NCBI GenBank assembly: GCA_034770075.1 | Contig: CM068379.1 | Span: 19,901,506-19,965,505 of the forward strand | Source of the DNA: Aralia elata | Taxonomy: Eukaryota; Streptophyta; Magnoliopsida; Apiales; Araliaceae | DNA length: 64,000 nucleotides | Direction: 5' to 3' | In this document: piece by piece, positions 1 to 9,825 of the stretch | How positions within the stretch are numbered: position 1 is the first letter of the stretch | Layout: the number at the start of each line of letters is the position of its first letter | The notes under the pieces: generated by a model | Seen by the model: the letters and a program-made list of their open reading frames with translations, nothing else | The model's database searches: none | Told to the model about the DNA's origin: nothing | Translations under genes and position numbers: made by a program

Positions 1-761
1 CTACGGCCACCATAATTTCGACTAGCGGAATTATTATGCCCATTTGCATTTTCTTGCTGCTGTTTGGAATTATTGCCACCAGAAACATTATCATTAGTTA
101 AATTCATAAGCAAAGCGGAATCCGAACCTGTTTCAAGAGCAGCACGTTGTTTCATGCTTTCCTCTTCTAATGAAAGCATCGAACGGGCTTGTGCAAAGGT
201 CAGAAGAGGAATGCGGTGTTGAAGGATGGTGACGAACCCCGCGTAAGCTTCTGTTAAGCCACGAATCATTTTGAGAACCATGCGCTCGTCGGATACTTTT
301 GCTCCCACGTTGGCCAATTGATCAGCCAACACTTTAAGTCGTTGGCAATATGTAGCAACATTAGGAAAGTCTCGAAGGTAAGTGTTGGTGAATTGGGTTT
401 CAAGGTGAACGGCCCTCGTATTCTTGTTGTCTTGGAACAGATCTGCTACACGGTTCCAAGCATCTTTTGCTTCATCATCCAGATCAATGATAGTGTTGAG
501 AATATCCAAAGAAACTGTGCTATAAATCCATTGCGTGACAATGGCATCGATCCTCTTCCAAGTCGCTGTTTCGGCATCCGTCTTGACGGCGACAGCTGTC
601 GTAGGAGGGATGAGGTGGTCAAGTACAAGGTTGGCTCGGGCATGGAGCTTGAAGAGGGTTGCCCAGTTGTTGTATTGGCCGCTTTCGAGATCGAGAGTGA
701 TGGGGATGGCTGTTTTGATATTGGTGACGGTGGTGGCAGGATGAATTTTTGAGTCAGCCAT
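1..761 (-). CDS. gag: Copia retrotransposon gag polyprotein, N-terminal part (runs off left edge)
   Basis: Reading the minus strand from the ATG at 761 gives an uninterrupted frame of about 253 codons that leaves the window at base 1. It begins MADSKIHPATTVTN and holds a UBN2-type gag core (SGQYNNWATLFKLHARANLV, DEAKDAWNRVADLFQDN, RDFPNVATYCQRLKVLADQL, FAQARSMLSLEEE). The end turns rich in Asn, Ser and Gly (NGHNNSASRNYGG), as is usual just before the zinc knuckle of plant Copia gag. The protein would package element RNA in cytoplasmic particles. The start is supported by the primer binding site and LTR just upstream. No stop or frameshift is visible, unlike the other retroelements here, so this copy may be young. 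The pol part lies outside the window. Confidence 0.88.
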   Translation of the reverse strand, partial: MADSKIHPATTVTNIKTAIPITLDLESGQYNNWATLFKLHARANLVLDHLIPPTTAVAVKTDAETATWKRIDAIVTQWIYSTVSLDILNTIIDLDDEAKDAWNRVADLFQDNKNTRAVHLETQFTNTYLRDFPNVATYCQRLKVLADQLANVGAKVSDERMVLKMIRGLTEAYAGFVTILQHRIPLLTFAQARSMLSLEEESMKQRAALETGSDSALLMNLTNDNVSGGNNSKQQQENANGHNNSASRNYGGR

Positions 762-810
762 TGATACAAGGAGGAAGAAGATGGCAGAGTGTAGGGAGGA
801 AGAAAACCTG

Positions 811-824
811 GGCTCTTGATACCA
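811..824 (-). other. Primer binding site (initiator tRNA-Met type) of the Copia element
   Basis: On the minus strand the bases read TGGTATCAAGAGCC, very close to the usual plant Copia primer site TGGTATCAGAGC that pairs with the 3' end of initiator tRNA-Met. It lies between the LTR end and the gag start, about 50 bases before the ATG at 761. Confidence 0.8.
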
Positions 825-1009
825 TAAAAGAATATAATCCCGTGACCTTTTCCTATTCATCCGTTGGTAATATATACAGAGTATGTACAAATATTATGCC
901 TACAAGTTAGGCTAAGAATGAGGAAAGAGATAATATTTACAACAGAATAATCTCCTAAATTAAATATAAAATTTTTACAATAATAAGAATAATTACATAT
1001 ATTCTATCA
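825..1009 (-). repeat. 5' LTR of the Copia element (about 185 bp)
   Basis: Reading on the minus strand, the LTR starts TGATAGAATATATG at 1009 and ends ATTATATTCTTTTA next to the primer site. The near-terminal bases TAGAATATA and TATATTCT form the short inverted repeat typical of LTR ends. The partner LTR is outside the window, so the exact ends are inferred from the primer site and the terminal inverted bases. Confidence 0.65.
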
Positions 1010-1804
1010 ATCAATTTTTCTGCGTATAACATCTATGCATTTTTTTTCTCAAATCATGCATTTCCTAGTGTAAATCAAATGAAGGACTTTCAGGACTATT
1101 GTTCTCTGGGTTTTGATTTGAACCTCTTTTGTTTCTAGGATGCTATCATCATTACGTTGGCATACCATTGTTCATAGCGTTTTTAGTTATTGGTCCCATG
1201 GGGCGTGCCAATTAAACATGTGAACAAAAAACCAAATATTAGTTTAGTGTTATTGTTGAAAAATTATTTTAGAAAATAAACAATTCGATAAATAAAATTG
1301 TATATTAAGGACTAAACAATTGTGTGTTCAATGCATTAGACTTAAGGACTTCTTGGAACAGAAAACGATTGGTACAATCACACTAGTTACACAAGTATAA
1401 TTTTTAGTAACACGAGACTGAAAATTATTTCCAGCTACAACAATTCTAATAACACGGGACCAAAAATTATTTACAGAAACTACAATTACGCTACTCCTAC
1501 CTCTTGATAAGTTGTGTAATTTCCATGTTTATGATCTTCTCAACTTCTTAAAATTGCCGGTTAGTGAGAGTCAAGAGATTAACCGCTTCAAGCATTTAGT
1601 TGCTTCAATTTTATCTGACACCTATCGTTATTGACATCTGTCATTACCGCAGTGATCCTGCAGTAAGGTCCATGAGACCTTTATAAATATTTGTGGGCTT
1701 TTATAATTTAAAGGTCATTTAAGTCTTTTTTTTTTATTTTGTCAATAAATTGATAAAATATGGGTACTAAGCGTGCGCGCATATATATATATATATATAG
1801 GATC
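1010..1804. other. Spacer without recognisable gene
   Basis: AT-rich sequence with stops in all frames and no protein motif I recognise. It ends in a short (AT)n tract at 1781-1799 that borders the fold-back element. Confidence 0.5.
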
Positions 1805-2040
1805 AAGTGCATACCCATTGATTTTACATACCTTGCATACCCCCTTTAGCGACGGACCGGGCGACGGTTCGTTCCGTCGCTATAAGTTCGATCCGTCGTC
1901 TTAAGTTCGGTCCGCCGCTATATATTGTCCGTCGCTAAAAGCTAAGACGACGGTTCTATGATATAGCGACAGACCAAACCGTCGCCCAGTCCGTCGCTAA
2001 AGGGGGTATGTAAGGTATGTAAATTAAAGGGTATGCACTT
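1805..2040. mobile_element. Fold-back MITE (236 bp) with long terminal inverted repeats
   Basis: The left end AAGTGCATACCC and the right end GGGTATGCACTT are inverted copies, and the inversion continues inward for more than 60 bases with small differences, through TTTAGCGACGGAC and its complement. The centre is dense in GACGG/CGTCGC motifs in both orientations, so nearly the whole element could fold on itself. (TA)n tracts flank both sides (1781-1799 and 2051-2060), suggesting insertion at TA. It has no coding capacity. The superfamily is not certain; TA-target (Tc1/mariner-like) is one possibility. Confidence 0.7.
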
Positions 2041-2048
2041 GAAATGGA

Positions 2049-2439
2049 CTATATATATATACACACACACACCATCAAGGATTACATTTCATTTGTAAAA
2101 GAGAAATAAGAAAAGGGGCTCACACTAGCTCGAAATTAACAAATAAAAAAAATCTGAGAAGGTCCAATTTCACTGTCTGGTGGGAGTTTTATGCATATTA
2201 AGTTTCGTTATCACTAATACTTCTGATAATATTTCTAAATGATAAGTTTAATTGTAAACTCAATAATGAAAGTACAATTTTTACATTTTTTTGTCTAATT
2301 ACACGTTTGAGAATTCTTAATTTGCCTGAAAAATATATAAGTCAACAGTCAAGCCAGACTATCCATTTTATAACATAGTAACATTGAATTATGATGGAAC
2401 TAAGACACATGTCATGTTCTCGTCTCTCTTTCCCTCCAT
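2049..2439. other. Spacer without recognisable gene
   Basis: AT-rich sequence with a short (CA)n tract near 2061-2072. A short open frame from 2391 has no recognisable motif and is not called as a gene. Confidence 0.4.
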
Positions 2440-2949
2440 ATTTATGTACTATTAATACAAGAATATCTCTAGAGCATCATCAAGAGCCATATTCAAATAA
2501 AAGAGAAGATAGGTATACTATAAAGGGAATATGGATAGATGTGTATAGAAAAGATGACATATCTAATATATAAAGTCAGGACTCCGTGTAAACAAATTTT
2601 TGAAGTTTTGACTTTTTTTAAAATGTCTTTTAACTTTTGATGTAATTCGTATTTTGTCTTTTTTATTTTAATTTTTTTAATTTTTTTTTATTTCTTCAAA
2701 TTTTATATATTTTTATTTTATTCTATATTTTATACATACAATGCCTGTATTATCGAGTACTAGTATCTATAAAAGGAAAATAAAGGGAAAGACTAAAGCA
2801 AGGCATACATATGCTATATCCATATACTCTTCATAAAATGGGGTCGGAGTGGGCTTCAACCAGAGCTTTTACTTATATTACCAAAAAAACACTTGAATGG
2901 CATGCATGCATATCCATATCCAATATAGTCAAACCATTCGGCGAAATGA

Positions 2950-3175
2950 GACTCCCACCCTTTCAAACTTTTTGAAGTCAAATTGATATTTTCTTAAACT
3001 TAAAATTAATATAAATTCATATAATTTCAATCGATAAATATTATAAATATTTAAAAAGAATTTATTTTTTTTATAATTGTTTATAAATCATATGAATTTT
3101 TAGTTGAAAATATCTCAAATTAATTTTTAAAAATCAATAATAATTTTATAATTTAAAATAAATGAAGGGAGTATA
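2950..3175. mobile_element. Degenerate Stowaway-like MITE remnant
   Basis: An AT-rich stretch bounded by GACTCCCACCCTTTC on the left and GAAGGGAGTATA on the right. These resemble decayed Stowaway ends (CTCCCTCCGTCCC). It contains AAATTTTTAGTTG-like internal symmetry but no coding capacity. The call is weak because the ends are poorly preserved. Confidence 0.3.
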
Positions 3176-3480
3176 TAATAACCTCCAAGTTGTGAGTCCA
3201 ATTTGCCAGATTATATAAGAGCATTAATTTTCAACGTTGAGATTCTTCATGTACAGTCAAACATTGAGATTATAAATTATACCCTAGGTCCTCCATACTG
3301 ATAATAAGAATATATTCCATGCAGCATGGGCGCCATGAGAATGTCAGTCGTAGCACCGCAAAATCTAATCTTTCATCAGCGTCTATATGCGGAGAATGGC
3401 GCTTATAAATATAGGTGGTCACTTGAAGAATGAGATATAGCCGCAGCACAAGCTAATATAATCTTTTGATAGGGAGAAAT

Positions 3481-3644
3481 GTCTTGCATGAAGAAAAGAG
3501 CCATGTTTGGTGGCCAAAAATGACTTGCCTGCCTCCTTCCAATTAAAGGATCTTGTTATATATATATATATGCTTGGTTTATAGGCTGGCATGCAGGCAG
3601 GCATTTTTGGCTAGCTTCACAAGCTCTTCTCTATCATGCAAGAC
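3481..3644 (+). ncRNA. MIR169: MIR169-like precursor hairpin A1
   Basis: The 5' arm holds a 21-base segment at 3511-3531 beginning TGGCCAAAAATGACTTGCCT. This matches the miR169 core (AGCCAAGGATGACTTGCC) except at positions 2, 8 and 9. The 3' arm (3594-3614, GGCAGGCATTTTTGGCTAGC) pairs with it, and pairing continues outward from GTCTTGCATGAAGAAAAGAG to AAGCTCTTCTCTATCATGCA. The loop holds (TA)n. miR169 guides cleavage of NF-YA mRNAs in other plants. Here the three changes affect target pairing, so this arm may be a variant or a decaying copy. It is 74 bases upstream of a second hairpin, an arrangement known for clustered MIR169 genes. No small-RNA data are available to me. Confidence 0.68.
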
Positions 3645-3717
3645 TTTGTCTTCCCCTGGACAGTCACACACTTGATGATAACTTGGAGCAATTTGATTTT
3701 TGGGGAAAATAGGAAAA

Positions 3718-3814
3718 GAGGCCTTAAATGAAGATAAAAGCCTAGTTTAGTAGCCAAGGATGATTTGCCTCCTTTCAAATTATTAAGGGTCTCAGTTTCC
3801 ACACACACACACAG

Positions 3815-3850
<36 letters not shown>

Positions 3851-3946
3851 GTATATTTATATCTCTAGTGACCCTAGCTAGATTGGTTTGTAGGCAGGTC
3901 ATCCTGGCTATCTTGACAGGCTCTTACCTTTCCTTCTAGGCCTTCT
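3718..3946 (+). ncRNA. MIR169: MIR169 precursor hairpin A2
   Basis: The 5' arm at 3751-3771 reads TAGCCAAGGATGATTTGCCT followed by C. Compared with the common miR169 form it differs only at position 14 (C to T) and the last base. The 3' arm at 3893-3913 (GGCAGGTCATCCTGGCTATC) is the expected partner. Outer stem sequences (AAGATAAAAGCC, GACAGGCTCTTACC) also pair. The loop contains a (CA)n(TA)n microsatellite at about 3800-3851, which makes the stem-loop unusually long and probably length-variable. By family, the product would be a 21-nt microRNA repressing NF-YA transcription factors. The sense strand is plus because the mature-like sequence is on the 5' arm. Confidence 0.82.
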
Positions 3947-4440
3947 CTTCTATATTAACTAACATGCAGGGAGAAATTTGCAATCATATACAACTTCCCT
4001 TTCAAAATATAAGTTCACTTACAACTGTTTAACTTTTATAAGTTGCAGCAGTTGACGCTTGTCAAATGGGGTAATAAGCTAATTTGGGATCGAATACTAT
4101 GGTAAAATGAGTTTTTAAGAATTGGTATTATCAGTCATTTTATTTTACTTTCTTCAAAGGCACTAGCAACAACTACTTTTCAGTATGCACCTGATAATAT
4201 AAATCATAATATACTGCATCATTTTTAATAATCAGGTATCTTTTGATTTAATTTTTTAACTTCTTTTTTTTAAAAAAAAAAAAAGAAAAAAAAAAGCACT
4301 ACCTACATTAGCAAGAATCCTTGGAGTTGGAGGAAATTATAATGCTATCCCTCATTACCATAGTCATCATATGCAGTCTTCTTGCATAGATCATCACATC
4401 TATTACTTGCCTCACTTTCATTACCTTTTGTGCATATGTA

Positions 4441-4677
4441 GATCTGTTACATCTGTATATATATTGGCACATGATTAACTAATCTTTCTATTTATATCTC
4501 GGTAGAATTTGAGCTTAAATTAAAGTAGGTTTCATTAGCCATTTGAGATGAATTCACGTATCAATGTATTCTACTCTATGAATAAATTAAAATCAAGTAT
4601 TGGGAAGCTCAAATTCATGGGGTAATAAATGAAAAATTTATTCTCAAAGATCACCCTTGAAAATGATAATAAATATT
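4441..4677. other. Spacer without recognisable gene
   Basis: AT-rich sequence between the miR169 block and an LTR-like insertion. I see no gene. Confidence 0.4.
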
Positions 4678-5450
4678 TGTGAGAAACTAAAGTCCCACAT
4701 TGGTTAAGGACTAAAATCAATTGAGTATATATACAATTAAGGTTGCTCTTGGATTTGGGTCCCAATGGGTACCTCACTTTTGTGGAGGGGAGAGCACCTA
4801 GCCAAGTTTTAGTTTGACCGCGCGCCCTGCCAGTCAGGCTGAGCTCGGGTTCTTGGGTCTGAGTCATTTGTATATATTCCTTTTGGGCAAAATTTCTTTA
4901 AATTTTGTTGTGTTTAGTTCTTTTTATTTATTAATTTCAAGGCAAGGCAAACAAATGAAGAACAGAAAGTCAAGCGTCGCGGCATTTGACACTAGAGTCG
5001 TGGCGCTAGGGATAGAGCCGCGACACTCCAAGACGCCCGCCTGACTTGTCTGACCTGATTGATTGCACATGTTCAGCCGCACCTCTTCAATTTGCATTCA
5101 TTCGGTTCGCAAAGGTTGTGTCCTATCTGAAGGACACTAAACCCTCCTATAAATACCATATAGGGAGCAACCATTTGATTAATATTCAAAAAATTCATAT
5201 TTAGAATTCATTCATTCATTTCATACAATTCCTCATCATTTTTCATCAGTCATATACATATCATATATTCACATACTATATAATATGAATGCATATACGT
5301 TTTCTAAAATTGCATACCTCTCATGAATGTAAAATTCATGTTACCGCTGTGAAAATTTCTCCATGCAGTAGTTCAATCTCGAGTAAGTTGAATTTCATAC
5401 CATTGTACAAAATACTACTTGAAAGTAATTGTCTTAAGATTGTTAAGGAA
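4678..5450 (+). mobile_element. Solo or partial LTR, probably Copia or TRIM type
   Basis: It starts TGTGAGAAACTAAAGTCCCACATTGG; the AGTCCCACATTGG phrase is characteristic of many plant LTR starts. A GC-rich cluster of GTCGCGGCA/GTCGTGGCGC/AGCCGCGACAC motifs lies at 4974-5040, and a TATA-like CTATAAATACC lies near 5149-5159, consistent with a U3-R order. No internal retroelement coding sequence follows, so it is a solo or truncated LTR. The 3' end is not defined. Confidence 0.5.
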
Positions 5451-5465
5451 AGTATATTATAGAAA

Positions 5466-5510
5466 TATATATTTGCAACTTAGAATGATATGAAAGTTGA
5501 GTGTGTGTGT
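5466..5510. repeat. Inverted partner of 19258-19300
   Basis: ATATTTGCAACTTAGAATGATATG followed by a GA-GTGT tract recurs in inverted form at 19258-19300 (CATATCATTCTAAGTTGCAAATAT preceded by a CA tract). The two copies enclose the first Mutator-like element and the fold-back element. They may be the ends of an older, larger insertion or two members of one small repeat family. Confidence 0.6.
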
Positions 5511-5535
5511 GTGTGTATGTGTATATAGGACAATA

Positions 5536-5869
5536 ATCCATAACATCTATTTCCTATGGATCAAAAATGGGCAAATACTATCTTTACCTTCTATTATAAT
5601 AATGAACATCTTGGATTAAAAATCACTCTTCGCCATCTGCTAGAATTACTAGCAAATGGGATTAAAAAAATTTCTGAACAATTATGCCCCCATCCCCATT
5701 AGCCTAAAGGTAGCGAATTTTTTTTAAAGGTCCACTTGAAATTCTAGCGGATGACTTTAACACCATAAAGCAATCATAAAGCGCCCCTAATTAGGCTGTT
5801 CATTATTATAATGGAAGGTAGAGATGGTATTTGTCCATTTTTAATTCATAACAAATAGATGTTATGGAT
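5536..5869. mobile_element. MITE (334 bp) with about 75-bp terminal inverted repeats
   Basis: The left end ATCCATAACATCTATTT and the right end AAATAGATGTTATGGAT are inverted copies, and the inversion runs on through TTACCTTCTATTATAATAATGAAC and its complement. There is no coding capacity. Its right end touches the left end of the Mutator-like element at 5871, so one inserted at or beside the other. No target duplication is obvious. Confidence 0.7.
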
Positions 5870-5870
5870 C

Positions 5871-6602
5871 ATAGCGCGGTTCAGGGACATACCTCCTTAG
5901 CCAACATTCTCCCTTAAATTACGTACCTATTTAAACAAAACCTAGCCTCAGTTCTCTCCAAAACGAAAACAAATCGAAGTCGCTTTCTACAAAACAAAAC
6001 CTAACCTCCGTTCTCTCCAAAACAAAACAAATCGAAGCTATTCTCTCCGAAACAAAACCCAATCTATGTTCTCTCCAAAACAAATCAAAGCTGTTCACTC
6101 CAAAATAAAACCCAATCTCTGAACACTCCCCTATTTCAGACCAAAACAAAACCAAGAATCAAGCAAAATTGCAGCGGATAGGACGAATCTGAGGAATATT
6201 AACTTTGATTCGGTAAACCCCCTACTATTTTTCGATTTTACGGTGCGATTTCCCTTACTTTTTCGATTTCTAGGTTTTTTGTGGCCCTTATTGTCTCTTT
6301 GCTATTTGGATATTTTGATTTAAGTATTTGGTTCGATTTAGTTTTTTAGAGTATTCTAAGTTATGTTCTCATGTTGTGGTTATAATTCTAGTACTTTGAT
6401 TCAAGTATTTGGTTCGATTTAGAGCATGTGATGGATGTTGCTCGTAGAATCTGTTGCTCTGTTTTTTTTTTTTTGGTTAATTAAAATTCTCTCTCAACTT
6501 ATTCCAGTTATCAGTTTTGTGGACTGAACTAGAACAAACCTGCTGAATTATATGTTGTCTTGGTTGAACTCTATGATTACAACTTTACTTTCAGAGGTTA
6601 TC
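5871..6602 (+). repeat. Left terminal inverted repeat of the Pack-MULE-like element
   Basis: Inverted copy of 17669-18378. Near its outer end it holds tandem units of about 28 bases (variants of AAAACAAAACCTAACC-CCGTTCTCTCC) at 5935-6130. These give an open frame in both copies that is an artefact of repetition rather than a gene. Confidence 0.8.
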
Positions 6603-7504
6603 TTTTAAATGACCCTTAATCATTTAACTGGTCTACTAATTGAAGTAATAAGCTTTGTATTCTATTGTTGTTGCTTGGAGATTTGATTTGTGTTTCTGTG
6701 GCGCCCCCAAATCCAGGTACTTGAAACCTATACTTGGTGCATCACGATACCATTTCTTTGAGTTGTTTAATAAATTACAAACTTAATATTTTTATCAGAG
6801 TTGTCTATTCCCCAGGCATGGCAACCTTTAATTACATTCTTTACATGTTACATAATATATATGATCACAATACAAAAGACTAATTATTACAGATAACACC
6901 ATACAACTTATTCCTTCAGCTTTCCCTTTCCCTTGTCCTTGCCAGAGCCTTCTGGTAAATCACATTAGCTGAAAACATTTAAGTCAAAGCAAGAATGAGC
7001 ATTTAATTGCTCAGCAAGTAATAACAATTATAATTGTAATATTCCAAACCCTAATAAGATTTGTATATGTAAAATATGTGTTTATTAAATGAAATTTCTT
7101 ATTCCGACTCTGTGTTATGTGATGATATATTCTGATGAACGGCTGTTCAGGTAATCTTTGAATACTTAATACGATTCGAAAACATTATCGTATACATTTA
7201 AAATTAGAACGTATAACGTAAAACTAGATATCGAAAAGTTTAAAACCTTAAACCCTAATGAGATTTGAAGTTTGTAACATATGTGCTTAATAAAGATTGA
7301 AATGATATTTCGAATCAGGTGTTTTGTGATTATATCATGTAAACGATAAATTTGGTCAAATAAAAATTTTTTGGTCAAGCTGCTTAGTAGTGCTTACATT
7401 GACAAAATGATTTGTCGTGCTTTCCACGATTTCACCAAAAAGCATCATGACAAATTATTTTTAGTAAGCTGATGTGTCGTGCTTAAACTGATATATTGCT
7501 TTGT

Positions 7505-7735
7505 CGTGCTTATGGTAACAAGCTGCATTGTCGAGCTTGTAAGATATTTTTATTGAGGAGCTTAGAAGATAGGTTCAATTGCAAGCTGCATTGTCGAGCT
7601 TGAAAGATATTTTCATTGAGGAGCTTAGATTGCAAGCTGCATTGTCGAGCTTAAAGATATTTTCATTGAGGAGCTTAGATTGCAAGCTGCATTGTCGAGC
7701 TTAAAAGATATTTTCATTGAGGAGCTTAGAAGAAT
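7505..7735 (+). repeat. Tandem array of about 50-bp units (GCATTGTCGAGCTT)
   Basis: Four units carry the order GCAAGCTGCATTGTCGAGCTT, AAGATATTTTCATTGAGGAGCTTAG. The array is about 75 bases upstream of the TATA-like box at 7811. A second array of the same family is at 9828-10040. Confidence 0.8.
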
Positions 7736-8778
7736 ATTCTAAGAATATGCTAGGGTGCAAAGTGTAATAAGTCGAGCCCCTATCGTGTAATTAGTGAAAC
7801 TTAGTTTTTCTATAAATAGCAAGCTTAGTTCATTCATTCCTTACTATTTTTCAAGAGCAGTTCAAGAGCAAAAACACTCTATATTTATATTCTGAGAGAT
7901 ATTGAGAGATAAAAATTACTTTCTAAGCATCGAAGCGCTGCGCGATTGGAAGTAAAGCTAGCAACTACAAGAGGTATTATTCTAGTGGTTATTAATTTTA
8001 TTTTTCTTTATATATATTTAGTAAAAATATACTTTTATAAGCAGTTATAATGCCCAAATTATTTTAAGTATATAGTACAAAAGTCCTATTTACAAGCAGT
8101 TATAATGCTCAAATTATTTGAAATATATAGTACAAAAGTCCTATTTACAAGCAGTTATAATGTCCAATTTATTTCTCTTATATATTAGAAAATATACTTT
8201 TATAAGCAGTTACTATGTCCGAATTTCTTCAATTATTTAGTAAAAATATTCATTTTATAAGCAGTTATAAAGCTGAAATTTTTTCAAATCTAATAGCCGA
8301 ATATTCATTTTATACGCAGTTATAATGCTGAAATTTTCTCAAATCTAATAGCCGAATATTCATTTTATAAGCAGTTATAATGCTCAATTTATTTTAAATA
8401 TAATTAAAAAATATTCATTCTGTAAGTAGTAATAATGCTAAAATTATTCCATATATTGTAAAAGAAGTCTTATTTATATGCGGTTATGAAACCCGAAATA
8501 AAACTTAAAAGATTTAATTGTTAAACGCTTATTTGTCTACATAAACTTATAATCGTGTAGGATTTACGACGAACGTTTAAACCGTTATATTAACTGTAAA
8601 AGATATACGAGACAAGTATATTACATCTTGCTATCAATTATTATGAAGTTATTGCTTCTTGTTCAGCATAACTTAAGAAATGAATCATTATTCATATATT
8701 GTTTATTCGAGCATAAATTGTTGTGTCAAACCAAATTGTTTTGGTACGACATCTTATACTGAGAAATGGAACGCTTTG
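7508..8778 (+). repeat. 1.27-kb direct repeat, copy 1
   Basis: This stretch recurs at 9826-11089 in the same orientation with few differences. It includes the 50-bp array, the TATA-like box, a conserved leader (AAGCATCGAAGCGCTGCGCG near 7925) and a second degenerate array built on AAGCAGTTATAATGC (8038-8480, spacing 55-70 bases). Confidence 0.8.
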
Positions 8779-9825
8779 ATGTAAGGTGAACTGAAACACC
8801 TTGATATAAGGTGCCGGTAAATGTTGATTATATATCGACACAAAATTGTAGGATGATATACATACTCCTAGGATATTGGTTAGGCTGATCCCCTACCAGA
8901 TATCCGAAATCAAACGGTTCTAAGTCATTGAAGACTGATAGAACTAATTGAAATATATGGTTCATGTACAGAACCCTCAGTTATACATCATTGACATCTT
9001 TCAAATCAAACACATTGTGTTTATATTTTCAAATGAACTTGCTGAGCATTTGTAGCTCATTCTTGCATATATCTTCTTTTATAGTTTTAAATGATAATCC
9101 CGGTACTTCTGGGACAGACAAAGAAAAAGGACATGTTTATTAGTTTTATTTACTGTTTTTGAATAATTCAAGTCTTTTATAAGGCTTTGTTGTAAAAACT
9201 TAGTACTGAGAACAATGCAACTGAACTTAATGATATGTAATATATTATCATCCATTATTACATCGAATGCGTTATACTCTGATCTTTACTTTCTTTAGCA
9301 TAGTTGTACTAAGTAAATACAGTATATTTACGAACTATACATCTGAATGAGGGTATTTAAATGATACTGGGAGTTCTGTAAGCGCTGAGGTTATACTTAA
9401 TGAGCGCCGGTAAGGTGCCACTTTTACCGGAATGCGCCCCTCAGTTCCAAGAACAATCTTATCATTAATACTGTGAATATCAGATAGATAGGGAATATCG
9501 ATATGAAAGAAGTATTCATAAGATATGAATCTATACATCCAAGTGAGGGTATCCAAACACAGATAACGTTCTGGCAGGAATTATCATCTGTTATGGGATA
9601 CTGTGAACCTTGGATAGATAGAAGTCATATTTTATTGAATATTTATAGTTGTATAGTTTCACGTGAGCATCAGATCTGCTACAAGGAAGTGTAGAGAATT
9701 TGGGGGCGTCACAATAATAATGCGCCGAAGAAGTAAATGTTTTCTTTGAGAACTACTTCTACCACGAATCAATAGTGGTGAAGTCATTTGAAACCATTCT
9801 TAACAACATATCAAATCATTTTATG

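Larger units (their letters stand above)
2440..4440. repeat. Duplicated block, copy A (miR169 cluster and flanks)
   Basis: Several stretches match, in the same order and orientation, a second block at about 37845-42000. Shared landmarks are ACAAGAATATCTCTAGAGCA (2458 and 37852), TTTTCAACGTTGAGATTCTT near 3230 and 40420, AGAATATATTCCATGCAGC near 3308 and 40500, the two miR169 hairpins, and TAGTCATCATATGCA near 4360 and 41941. The intervening sequence has diverged and gained separate insertions. The block boundaries are approximate. Copy A's continuation, the carboxypeptidase gene, is now displaced to 26 kb by transposons. Confidence 0.75.
6697..9711 (+). repeat. Long LTR-like unit (3.0 kb)
   Basis: The ends TGTGGCGCCCCCAAAT and ATTTGGGGGCGTCACA form an inverted pair, as in long gypsy (Tekay/Del-like) LTRs. 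A TATA-like TATAAATA lies at 7811-7818, downstream of a 50-bp tandem array. The phrases GCAAGAATGAGC-TGCTCAGCAAGT occur near 6990 and inverted near 9035-9070, a feature I associate with such LTRs. No tRNA primer site follows at 9712. Confidence 0.45.

Noticed and set aside
3617..3838. Open frame of alternating Cys-Val codons
   Set aside because: It is a translation of the (CA)n tract in the loop of miR169 hairpin A2.
5931..6155. 74-residue open frame repeated at 18094-18318 on the other strand
   Set aside because: Both lie in the terminal inverted repeats and arise from tandem TTTGTTTTGGAGAGAA units. Repetition, not coding constraint, explains the similarity.
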